A stretch of DNA of 9,258 nucleotides from CAZUMH01 sp964621645 (GTDB lineage: Bacteria; Zhuqueibacterota; QNDG01; JAGLOF01), in the NCBI GenBank assembly GCA_964621645.1, contig CAZUMH010000114.1, forward strand, positions 1-9,258, in the 5' to 3' direction. The notes beneath the pieces are model-generated. The model was not told where the DNA came from and searched no databases. It saw nothing but the letters and a program-made list of their open reading frames with translations. A program made the translations under genes and the position numbers. Shown here piece by piece: positions 1 through 6,569 of the stretch (position 1 is its first letter; each line of letters starts with the position of its first letter).

Positions 1-283
1 CGATTGCTTCCCAGGCCTGCCTCTCCCCCATTCTGTTATATTCATCATCCTCTGAGTGATCGAGTCCATGACAACCTATCTCGTGTCCTGCCTCGATAAG
101 AAGCGGCACCTCCTGCTTATATTCCTGAGCTAAATTGCCAACAATAAAAAAGGTGCAGGGAATATCAAGTGAATTAGACAGATCCGCTGTGCGAATCAAG
201 GCACTTCGCTTAGCGGTTAGGTCTGCCTCGGGAGTCGGATCAATATCAGCAGTCAAACAGATTGTTACTCGCCGTTTCTTCAT
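1..283 (-). CDS. Polysaccharide deacetylase, NodB-homology family (3' part beyond the window)
   Basis: This is the N-terminal 94 codons of a gene that runs off the left edge with no stop. I translated it directly from the minus strand. It opens MKKRRVTICLTADIDPTPEA. The T-x-D-x-D block at residues 11-15 (TADID) fits NodB motif 1, with Asp13 as candidate catalytic base and Asp15 as candidate metal ligand. HEIGCHGLDH at residues 67-76 fits motif 2, with His72 and His76 as metal ligands. Family members remove N- or O-acetyl groups from polysaccharides or lipid-linked sugars, usually with a divalent metal. No signal peptide is visible, so the product looks cytoplasmic, which would suit work on a precursor. 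A TAG stop lies three codons upstream in frame, so ATG at 283 is the first possible start. The gene begins 9 nt after the acyltransferase stop with only a weak ribosome site, so translational coupling is likely. Catalytic motifs 3-5 lie outside the window. Confidence 0.88.
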   Translation of the reverse strand, partial: MKKRRVTICLTADIDPTPEADLTAKRSALIRTADLSNSLDIPCTFFIVGNLAQEYKQEVPLLIEAGHEIGCHGLDHSEDDEYNRMGERQAWEAI

Positions 284-292
284 ATTGTTCTA

Positions 293-766
293 TTATCCAG
301 ATTCATTTAGTTTTGGAAAAGTACGAATCCTCACTGCGGGTACACCGCCGACCAAGGTGTACGGAGGCACGTTCCGGGTTACTACAGAACCTGCGGCAAC
401 AACGGAATGTTCTCCAATTGTAACCCCACCCAGTATGGTGACCCGGGCGCCGATCCAGCAGCCGCGTTTTATTGTCACCGGTTTTGATGAAGTCGGATAG
501 ATTTTTTCATGTACCGGTGTTCCGGGAGATGAATGAATGAGAATAATGCAAAAAGGGGCAATTCCGACGTCATCTTCTATCGTTAAAAGTTCTGTCCTCC
601 CTGAATCAAACAGGAGCAGTTCCTGTCCGATAAATACATTTTTCCCCACTTTTGCCCCGGCCATTTTCAACAGCTTCACTCTGATACCGTTGCCTATGGC
701 ATGGCGGCGGATAAGCTGCAGAATTTCTCTATATACGTGTTTTACCGGACTGTAAGAAAGAGACAT
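293..766 (-). CDS. Acyltransferase, left-handed beta-helix (hexapeptide repeat, WbbJ/maltose O-acetyltransferase-like)
   Basis: The product is 157 aa, within the usual size for small hexapeptide-repeat acyltransferases that O- or N-acylate sugars, often from acetyl-CoA. A short N-terminal helical part (about residues 8-36) is followed by hexapeptide turns: GAKVGKNVFIGQ (37-48), LTIEDDVGIAPFC (61-73), then VTIKRGCWIGARVTILGGVT (97-116) and IGEHSVVAAGSVVTRNVPPY (117-136). The C-terminal LVGGVPAVRIR (138-148) is the classic end of the family. His78, in the loop IHSSPG that interrupts the coil, is a candidate catalytic histidine. I chose ATG at 766 because GGGAGGA sits just upstream of it. An in-frame ATG at 853 would add 29 residues with no family similarity and overlap the preceding gene by 67 nt. 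The likely role is acylation of the polysaccharide repeat unit. The substrate cannot be read from the sequence. Confidence 0.92.
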   Translation of the reverse strand: MSLSYSPVKHVYREILQLIRRHAIGNGIRVKLLKMAGAKVGKNVFIGQELLLFDSGRTELLTIEDDVGIAPFCIILIHSSPGTPVHEKIYPTSSKPVTIKRGCWIGARVTILGGVTIGEHSVVAAGSVVTRNVPPYTLVGGVPAVRIRTFPKLNESG

Positions 767-773
767 TATGTAT

Positions 774-780
774 TCCTCCC
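774..780 (-). promoter_or_regulatory. Strong ribosome binding site for the acyltransferase
   Basis: Read on the minus strand, GGGAGGA is followed by a short spacer (8 nt after GGAGG) and ATG at 766. It lies inside the 20-nt gap after the second FemAB-like gene. It decides the start against the longer in-frame ATG at 853. Confidence 0.85.
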
Positions 781-786
781 GATTTT

Positions 787-1812
787 TCAGGGATAACTCC
801 TGCGAATTTTGGGACCGAGGCGGTTGGTTATCCATAACGGCAACCTTTTCCAAATAGAAGCAAAGACTTTTCTTCCCCCAGCGGTCTGACTGTAGTCTGG
901 CAGGGTCTGGCGATTTACTAAATAATAATGATAATAAAGCGGCGTTTCTTCACCACACCATCCTATTTTGAATTTAAATGCACCGCTGCCGTAAAGACTT
1001 CGTCCGAAATTAAAGTATTTATACTCATCCTGATAGCCCTTTTCCATCCAGGCCCAGCAGAGCCGATGTTCAGAATAAGTATTCTGAAACTCTCTCAATC
1101 CATAACTGATAACAGGTGTAATCTCGTTTTTATACCGCCTCATTAATTTAGCAAGGACAATGTCACCCTTATAGGTGACATATGAAATACAATGATTTTC
1201 CGGGAAACGCCTGATAATCTCAGTTATCCATACTTTTCCCTCTACCGGGGTGCCAAAATTTCTTAATCCCTCTGAATAAATACGATAAAACGTATCCACA
1301 TCATCAGATTCCAGTAAAATTTCCAGTTCAGACTCGAGACTACGCCGCAGGCAGCGACGAATGTCTGGCCGAAGTTTCTTAAATAAAATATCAGGCTCTA
1401 TCAGTTTTGTTTTAACCGTTGTATATTGATCAATAACCGGCATATCTCCCTTCAGCCTTCTTGTCTGGCGCAGCTCAAGATACTCTCCGTTACGTTCTTT
1501 AACTATCTTCTTTGCATAGTCCACAAGCTGAAATGCAGCATCATCTGAATCGGCGCATACACCACCCACCACTCCATGGGGCACGGAAATCATCTTGAGT
1601 CCGCTGAGAAACGTATTTACATTAAACAGCGGCAGAATTCCCTTTAACTTTCCTCCATCCCAGGCAGCGAGATAGACAGGAGAATGTTTCTGCACATCAC
1701 GTACTAAATCCCGCCATGCGGTAGTATGATAGATGGTTCCGTCTGGATGTCGAGCAACATACCGGTCCCAATCCTTCAGGTGTTGGTCTGTTAGCACTTT
1801 TACTTCAAGCAA
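787..1812 (-). CDS. FemAB-like GNAT-fold transferase, XrtA/PEP-CTERM-associated type (second copy)
   Basis: The product is 341 aa and soluble. FemAB-family proteins have paired GNAT-like domains and add amino acids from aminoacyl-tRNA to peptidoglycan precursors. A subfamily is found in exosortase/EPS loci, with unknown substrate. Supporting blocks are YHTTAW (28-33), GILPLF (58-63), ISVPHGVVGGVCA (75-87), LELRQ (112-116), FGRSLYGSGAFKFKIGW (269-285, like the FGRSK-G-FK-W block of that subfamily), and the C-terminal WKRLPL and LGPKIRRSYP. It aligns nearly end to end with its neighbour at 1839-2864, at roughly one third identity by eye. The start is TTG at 1812, supported by AAAGGAGAG 7 nt upstream of it (measured from GGAG). 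Only 26 nt separate it from the upstream copy. The basic helix at 147-160 (KLRPDIRRCLRRSL) departs more from the lysine-rich pattern than the first copy does. The actual donor and acceptor are unknown. Confidence 0.88.
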   Translation of the reverse strand: MLEVKVLTDQHLKDWDRYVARHPDGTIYHTTAWRDLVRDVQKHSPVYLAAWDGGKLKGILPLFNVNTFLSGLKMISVPHGVVGGVCADSDDAAFQLVDYAKKIVKERNGEYLELRQTRRLKGDMPVIDQYTTVKTKLIEPDILFKKLRPDIRRCLRRSLESELEILLESDDVDTFYRIYSEGLRNFGTPVEGKVWITEIIRRFPENHCISYVTYKGDIVLAKLMRRYKNEITPVISYGLREFQNTYSEHRLCWAWMEKGYQDEYKYFNFGRSLYGSGAFKFKIGWCGEETPLYYHYYLVNRQTLPDYSQTAGGRKVFASIWKRLPLWITNRLGPKIRRSYP

Positions 1813-1817
1813 AATAA

Positions 1818-1826
1818 CTCTCCTTT
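1818..1826 (-). promoter_or_regulatory. Ribosome binding site supporting a TTG start
   Basis: AAAGGAGAG on the minus strand lies in the 26-nt gap between the two FemAB-like genes. It is correctly spaced for TTG at 1812. No ATG occurs near the expected N-terminus, so this site is the main support for the TTG start. Confidence 0.8.
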
Positions 1827-1838
1827 AAAAGAGATAGT

Positions 1839-2864
1839 TCATGGATAGATCCGTCGAATTACCGGTCCTAATCTTGAGCTGATTGCGAGAGGCATACATT
1901 TCCATAGTACGGCAAACATTTTACGTTTTCTGCTTGTCTGGCTTATATCCGGGATCTTTCCTCCTTGCGGCAGATAGAATTGATAGTGTAATTGTATTGG
2001 TACTGCCCCCCATCCCAGTTTGAAGAAATAAGAACCGCTTTCTTTGATACTGCGGCCAAAATCGTAGCAGTGATATCCCTTTTGAATACCGTCAAGGATA
2101 AGGGACCATTCCAATAATTGGTTGGGATTTAAATGACGGTATTTCGGCAAATCATTTCCGATCACTTCAGAGACCGTACCGGCATAGCGCCGGATTAGAA
2201 ACAGAGAAACGTTCTTTCCTTCTTTGTGTATCCGGCCTATTGAGTGATATTCAGGAAAAGCGTTAATAAGATTCAAATACCACTTTTTCCCGGGGCTCGG
2301 TGTTCCCATGCGTCGCATATCCCGTTCGTACCATTGCAGGAAATAATCATAATCATCGTATTCAAGGTCAACCTCCAGGCCTTCATTTTCTGCCTTTTTA
2401 ATTGCCCTTCTCATTGATTTTCGCATACCATGCCAGATTTCTTCCCTGCCTTTCCGGAGGTCAAGTCTGAACGTGAAATATTTCGGATCAGTTGTCAGAA
2501 GCGGTGATACTTCCACCTCCTGCCTTAACTCAAGATGGTTTACACAAAGATCCCCAGCCAGTGCAATTGCGTGTTCTACCAGTTTTTGCTGAGCCAATTG
2601 ATTTTCCGCGCAGATACCCCCCACCACTGCATGAGGTACCGATATCAGTTTTTTCCCGACCAGCGGATATTTGATGAGAAAAAGCGGCAGGATTCCCGTT
2701 ATTTTTCCGGTCTCTTCAGCAAAAAAATAATAAGGCGTATACCCAAAGGCATCCTCAAGCAGTGTCTTCCACTGGATGCGATGGAATAGTGTGCCGCCCT
2801 TTGTTTTGCCGGCGAATTCATCCCAGGCCGTATAATTTTTTACTGACAATTCCTTTATTATCAT
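1839..2864 (-). CDS. FemAB-like GNAT-fold transferase, XrtA/PEP-CTERM-associated type (first copy)
   Basis: The product is 341 aa, the same length as the next gene. Blocks in order are TLFHRIQW (25-32), GILPLF (57-62), ISVPHAVVGGICA (74-86), LELRQ (111-115), a basic segment GMRKSMRRAIKKAENEGLEV (146-165), RMGTPSPGKKW (185-195), YDFGRSIKESGSYFFKLGW (267-285), and the C-terminal RLGPVIRRIYP. The FGRS...SG...FK-GW block and the LGP ending are what I recall for FemAB proteins associated with XrtA/PEP-CTERM exopolysaccharide loci. The overall fold assignment rests on these. The family's classical activity is aminoacyl transfer from charged tRNA, but for this subfamily that is only an analogy. No signal peptide or membrane segment is seen, so it probably acts in the cytoplasm on a precursor. 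ATG at 2864 follows AAAGGGTGA by 6 nt. This gene opens the non-overlapping decoration group after the 63-nt gap. Confidence 0.9.
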   Translation of the reverse strand: MIIKELSVKNYTAWDEFAGKTKGGTLFHRIQWKTLLEDAFGYTPYYFFAEETGKITGILPLFLIKYPLVGKKLISVPHAVVGGICAENQLAQQKLVEHAIALAGDLCVNHLELRQEVEVSPLLTTDPKYFTFRLDLRKGREEIWHGMRKSMRRAIKKAENEGLEVDLEYDDYDYFLQWYERDMRRMGTPSPGKKWYLNLINAFPEYHSIGRIHKEGKNVSLFLIRRYAGTVSEVIGNDLPKYRHLNPNQLLEWSLILDGIQKGYHCYDFGRSIKESGSYFFKLGWGAVPIQLHYQFYLPQGGKIPDISQTSRKRKMFAVLWKCMPLAISSRLGPVIRRIYP

Positions 2865-2870
2865 ATTGAA

Positions 2871-2879
2871 TCACCCTTT
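2871..2879 (-). promoter_or_regulatory. Ribosome binding site for the first FemAB-like gene
   Basis: AAAGGGTGA on the minus strand ends 6 nt before ATG at 2864. Its GGTGA part pairs with the 3' half of the usual anti-Shine-Dalgarno. It sits at the end of the only gap over 30 nt in the window (2865-2927). The rest of that gap holds no convincing promoter or terminator. Confidence 0.65.
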
Positions 2880-2927
2880 CTTCAGTTCGCGTAGACAGGT
2901 CGACAATGAATGAAAGGCCCACGCTTG

Positions 2928-4034
2928 TCACCAGCGAATAAAGGGGATTCTGTTAACCAGAAAACGGCCTCTTCTATAGTAAAAATAACCAGCGTTGTCC
3001 TGCATATTGTCAATGAACCAGTTGATTTCCCGTGATAAAAGCTCCTTATGATCGGCTATCTCATTCAAGCGGGAAAGAACGACCAGGGCCTGGATGGCAT
3101 GAATGTCTGAAGGATAATCCCGGTCATGATAATAACGGGGGCGGCCATCCGGCAGAAAAAAGTTATCTGCAAAAAAATTCAATCCTTTCTGCAGCTGTCC
3201 GGTATATCTTCTGTCGTGGGTACTTTGTTGATAATCGAATAGTGACTCCAGTATGAAACCGGTATGATATATATCAATCGTCTTCTGGATATCCCATTCC
3301 CCATAGTACCAGCTTCCGTCCGGGTTCTGTTTCCGCAGAGTAAAGGCAAGTGATTTTTCAGCTTCCTGGAGAAGATTTTTTTCTTTTGTATGCGTATACG
3401 TGTTTGCCAGCAGTCGGACCCCCAGCATATTGGCGTTATGCACTAAAGAATGATCAGTGGGAGTATAGCTAAAGCAAAAGGAATCACCTCCATTTGTACG
3501 ATTAATATCATTGAGAATAAAATCACAGCTGCTTCGGGCTACTTTCAAATATTCATCAGCTGACGTTGCCTGGAACAGCTCAATAAACGCCGTGGCGATA
3601 AAGGAAGTATTTACAATTGTCGGCGTGTTTTTTTTAAAGAGAAACCTTGTATTCTGCCAATCGAAATTATATCCCCAGCAGGAACCTGAATAACCTGGGC
3701 AGCGCATCTCAAGCAGCATTCCGGCTATCTCTTCCGCTTTTTTCAGATATTGCTCATCTTTATAATGGAAATACAGATTAACATACCCTGAAAGAAACAG
3801 ACCCAGTCCCTTGGGATTCAATCCCCTCTCCGTGAACAGGAGCGGTCTGAGATTGATGGGTAATCGTTTCATAATTTGAGTAAAAAGGACTCGTATGTAC
3901 ATATTATTAAAACTGCAGAATCTCAGAACGGGACTGTTTAGAGCATCGAAAGGATCATAGCCGCGATATTTGGAACTGTGGATATATTTTTCCAAACGAA
4001 TAAGGGATCCCTCAATTTTTTTCTCTATCGTCAT
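2928..4034 (-). CDS. Alpha/alpha-toroid polysaccharide protein, VpsJ / C5-epimerase-like
   Basis: The product is 368 aa with no signal peptide or membrane helix. At least five similar helical hairpins can be seen, starting near residues 79, 144, 202, 258 and 312. Several carry an Y-L-x-x-A type second helix (EQYLKKAEEIA 94-104; DEYLKVARSS 160-169). This points to an (alpha/alpha)6 barrel, as in six-hairpin glycosidases, lyases and the C-terminal part of glucuronyl C5-epimerase. Blocks likely to line the cavity are YRGYDPFDALNSP (23-35), CWGYNFDWQN (119-128), QNPDGSWYYGEWD (236-248) and DIYHTGFILESL (254-265). The YRGYDPFDALNS opening is what I associate with VpsJ-like proteins of exopolysaccharide loci. 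Such proteins are sometimes labelled delta-aminolevulinate dehydratase in databases, which the sequence does not support. Its ATG overlaps the preceding stop as ATGA, with AGGA 6 nt upstream. Glycan modification is likely by context; hydrolase, lyase or epimerase activity is not decided. Confidence 0.75.
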   Translation of the reverse strand: MTIEKKIEGSLIRLEKYIHSSKYRGYDPFDALNSPVLRFCSFNNMYIRVLFTQIMKRLPINLRPLLFTERGLNPKGLGLFLSGYVNLYFHYKDEQYLKKAEEIAGMLLEMRCPGYSGSCWGYNFDWQNTRFLFKKNTPTIVNTSFIATAFIELFQATSADEYLKVARSSCDFILNDINRTNGGDSFCFSYTPTDHSLVHNANMLGVRLLANTYTHTKEKNLLQEAEKSLAFTLRKQNPDGSWYYGEWDIQKTIDIYHTGFILESLFDYQQSTHDRRYTGQLQKGLNFFADNFFLPDGRPRYYHDRDYPSDIHAIQALVVLSRLNEIADHKELLSREINWFIDNMQDNAGYFYYRRGRFLVNRIPFIRW

Positions 4035-5179
4035 TTTCCGTCCTGCTGTAATTCTTTATAAAGATCTGCAAATTTCTTGCCTACAACCTCTACACTGTAT
4101 TGCCGCTGCACTCTTTCCCTTCCCTTTTTTGAAAAACGTAATCGGAGGGTTTTACTGTCAAGCAGCTTCTCAACCGTTTCCAAAAATGCATTTACATTTC
4201 CTGGTGGAAACAAAAGTCCGCATCCGCCTCTATCGAGAATGTCGGGGATACCTCCCACGGAAGTGGCCGCGACGGGAACACCTGAAGCCATGGCTTCAAG
4301 AATTACCATGGGAAATCCTTCACTGTGACTCGGCAGAACCAGAATATCCAGTCTTTTCAGAAGGCTGATGATCTCCTCTTTAACGAGGAACCCGAGGAAC
4401 TCCACGTAAGATTGTATTCGTTTCACCTTACAATAGACCCGCATCTCCTCAATCTCTCCTCCATCTCCGGCGATTAGCAGTCGTGTACCGGGATATTTTC
4501 CGACAACGTGATCCATCATTTCAAGTAATTCCCAAATACCTTTTTCAGCATTTAAATGTGATGCAAGAAATCCGATTGTCAATCCCGCCGATTTATCTTC
4601 ATCCGCCTCATTCCGTTTTGTGTAATTGTATTCTTCCGGGTTGATCATATTCGGCAGGATTGACACCCGGCTCATGGGACAGATGCCTGTAAAAGGCTCA
4701 GCCTGTACCTGTGAAAGGACAACAATTCGTTCCGGTAAATTAAGTATCCGTATAATAACTTTTTTAACCGGTCCTGTAAATCCGGAAAGGAATTCATCCA
4801 GACGACCGCCATGATATTGCATGAGAACAGGTTTTCTAAATACTTTACAGATGAGTAAATAGAGAGCGTCTCGCCAAAATGCTCCGCTGTTGAATGATGA
4901 ATTTATATGCACCAAACCCGGTTTTTTCCGGCTGAGAAAGATTATCAGCGCAAATGCATCTAATCCTATTTGTGCAATTTTTAAAATAATATTCTCACTT
5001 TCATATGTCTCATTACCATGTTTCCGTGACATGGTCTGTAAAACCGCAAGACTGTATTGATCCCGCAGTGGTGGTCGTAATAGATGATCGACATGGGTGG
5101 AAATCCCCCCGATGACCGGCGGAAGCGGCCCCAAAATGAGTATTCCCGGCTTATTGTTTTGCGTTGTTGAAGATGCCAT
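4031..5179 (-). CDS. Glycosyltransferase family 4, GT-B fold
   Basis: The product is 382 aa, normal for GT4. It would transfer a sugar from a nucleotide donor to the growing lipid-linked oligosaccharide at the inner membrane face, usually with retention of configuration. The N-terminal domain has the glycine-rich loop GPLPPVIGGISTHVDHLL (17-34). The C-terminal domain has GFLASHLNAEKGIWELLEMM (203-222), LLIAGDGGE (234-242) and the nucleotide-sugar site SEGFPMVILEAMASGVPVAA (286-305). Glu287 and Glu295 form a complete E-x7-E motif, followed by GGIPDIL (309-315). ATG at 5179 has GGGA 7 nt upstream. Its start lies inside the upstream polymerase gene (29-nt overlap), and its stop overlaps the next gene as ATGA, so both ends suggest coupling. 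Donor and acceptor sugars cannot be assigned. Confidence 0.93.
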   Translation of the reverse strand: MASSTTQNNKPGILILGPLPPVIGGISTHVDHLLRPPLRDQYSLAVLQTMSRKHGNETYESENIILKIAQIGLDAFALIIFLSRKKPGLVHINSSFNSGAFWRDALYLLICKVFRKPVLMQYHGGRLDEFLSGFTGPVKKVIIRILNLPERIVVLSQVQAEPFTGICPMSRVSILPNMINPEEYNYTKRNEADEDKSAGLTIGFLASHLNAEKGIWELLEMMDHVVGKYPGTRLLIAGDGGEIEEMRVYCKVKRIQSYVEFLGFLVKEEIISLLKRLDILVLPSHSEGFPMVILEAMASGVPVAATSVGGIPDILDRGGCGLLFPPGNVNAFLETVEKLLDSKTLRLRFSKKGRERVQRQYSVEVVGKKFADLYKELQQDGK

Positions 5180-6569
5180 GTTGATGTCCCATGGTATAAA
5201 TTATTCCTCCACCAAACCAAAACAGGAATCCCGAAAGATCGAGTCTGAAGATCGGTGTATAGAAAATTGAAATAAGACAGGTAAAAATTATCCCTTTATA
5301 ACCGAATGAAAGGGCCTTCCAATAGGGATCTCTCGTCTTGATAAAGAACGTATTATTCATCCTATAAACGGATAGTAACAACCATAGAAATATTAGTGTG
5401 CCTATTATGCCGTATTCCATACTTATAATGACAAAATCCGTTAATCCATAATAGATTGAAAGTGTTTCATGCAATTGTTCCTTGTTCTGAGAAAAACTCT
5501 CCGTCATGGTGCCGGGTCCGAATCCAAATAGCAATTTTAACGGTTTCTTAAGCAACGTTTTGATAACGAGCTCCGCCACAGCAGTCCGGCCCGAGGTAAC
5601 CTCATCATTCTTCTGATAGGTATATGAAGTGGCCCAGTGCATGGTCTGGGATGGATTAGTGAATATTTGACCCCAATCAGGATTGACATAGATGACCAGA
5701 GCCAGCCCTAAAATGAGAACAGGAATCAGCGGAACAAGCTTTTTTCTTTGTTTGCTGCCTGCCTTTAAGAGAAGGAATGCGCCAACTATCATGGCAAAGA
5801 CCGGATAGATTCGCTTGGGACAGGCGTAGTAGAAGAGCTGAAAATAAAGCATAAACAGAATATACTTGAAATTTTGATTATGAAAAAGGTAGAGTCCCAG
5901 GCAAACACTGTCCACAAAGAGAGTCAGTACTGGAGTCATCCCTCCACCGAAATTTGCATAGGTTCCTATGGCAAATTCGGTACGGCCATGTACCGTCATT
6001 TTGATTAGCGCAGTCGGCACCTGAATAATTATAAGGAATATGAGCAGTTTGTTGAGTCTTTTAATAAACTGCTCATCAAAATTGATGTAGACCAGCAAAT
6101 AAAACATAAGAGAAAATTTTAACATTTGTCGCAGACTGAAAAACATGTTAAACGGGGATTGATGGTTTAATACCATAGAGATAAGTCCCCAGAATATGAA
6201 AACAAAAAGAGGAAGATCTATCGATGTACGGATGCGTTTGGGCTCCTGAATCTGCTGCAAGACCACTTTCATTGAAAAGATAAGGAGTGCCAGGTCAGGA
6301 AGCCAGGTAAAGGAATAGGGAATCAGTCCGATTGCCGACAACCAGTCCGCAAAAAACACCGAAATCATAATAATGATCGGCAGGACCTTGGCATTGTTAA
6401 AGATGATAAATCTGACTGAAAGGAAAAAGCCGATCAGCAGAAGTACGGGGTCCTCCTGTACAGCGAATAATCCTATCACTGCTCCGAGAAGCGGTGCTAA
6501 AATGAGATAGTAGGGCAGTTTTGACTGGTCCAATATGGTATCCAGCCTATGTTCACCGATTCGTTTCAC
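5151..6569 (-). CDS. O-antigen polymerase/ligase-type membrane protein (Wzy/WaaL, Wzy_C-like)
   Basis: The product is 472 aa with about 12 or more hydrophobic segments (for example near 20-36, 62-83, 92-107, 118-134, 174-190, 210-229, 235-270, 278-294, 376-400, 425-440). A large hydrophilic loop at about 295-372 contains SGRT (326-329) and FGFGPG (348-353), and EYGIIGTLIF (385-394) follows. This Arg-containing loop, then G-x-G-x-G, then E-x-G-x-x-G arrangement is typical of the O-antigen polymerase/ligase superfamily, which joins lipid-linked glycans on the outer face of the inner membrane. Polymerase and ligase cannot be separated by sequence alone. Its place inside a glycosyltransferase run favours Wzy. 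GTG at 6569 is the first possible start: an in-frame TGA lies three codons upstream. The ribosome site is weak (AATGAGAACAG), and the gene overlaps the preceding one by 17 nt, so coupling is likely. A TTG 12 codons further in is a less likely alternative. Confidence 0.88.
   Translation of the reverse strand: MKRIGEHRLDTILDQSKLPYYLILAPLLGAVIGLFAVQEDPVLLLIGFFLSVRFIIFNNAKVLPIIIMISVFFADWLSAIGLIPYSFTWLPDLALLIFSMKVVLQQIQEPKRIRTSIDLPLFVFIFWGLISMVLNHQSPFNMFFSLRQMLKFSLMFYLLVYINFDEQFIKRLNKLLIFLIIIQVPTALIKMTVHGRTEFAIGTYANFGGGMTPVLTLFVDSVCLGLYLFHNQNFKYILFMLYFQLFYYACPKRIYPVFAMIVGAFLLLKAGSKQRKKLVPLIPVLILGLALVIYVNPDWGQIFTNPSQTMHWATSYTYQKNDEVTSGRTAVAELVIKTLLKKPLKLLFGFGPGTMTESFSQNKEQLHETLSIYYGLTDFVIISMEYGIIGTLIFLWLLLSVYRMNNTFFIKTRDPYWKALSFGYKGIIFTCLISIFYTPIFRLDLSGFLFWFGGGIIYTMGHQHGIFNNAKQ

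Noticed and set aside
135..500. Open frame on the plus strand
   Set aside because: It lies antisense across the deacetylase and acyltransferase genes, has no recognisable motif and no ribosome site; it is a shadow of real coding sequence.
767..853. Longer N-terminus for the acyltransferase, starting at the in-frame ATG at 853
   Set aside because: It would overlap the upstream gene by 67 nt and add 29 residues with no family similarity, while ATG at 766 has a strong GGGAGGA site at the right spacing.
1552..2645. DNA direct repeat between about 1552-1590 and 2607-2645
   Set aside because: The similarity is the ISVPH-VVGG-CA coding block of the two FemAB paralogues, not a mobile or regulatory repeat.
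2865..2927. Internal promoter or terminator in the 63-nt gap
   Set aside because: I see only a GTCGAC palindrome and a poor -35/-10-like pair (TTGTCG and GAAGAA); there is no stable hairpin followed by a T run.
3970..4368. 132-codon plus-strand open frame
   Set aside because: It is antisense to the toroid and GT4 genes, its composition follows their codons, and no family resemblance is seen.
4981..5220. Second minus-strand frame across the start of the GT4 gene
   Set aside because: It is out of frame with the GT4 gene, lacks family motifs, and overlaps two well-supported genes.
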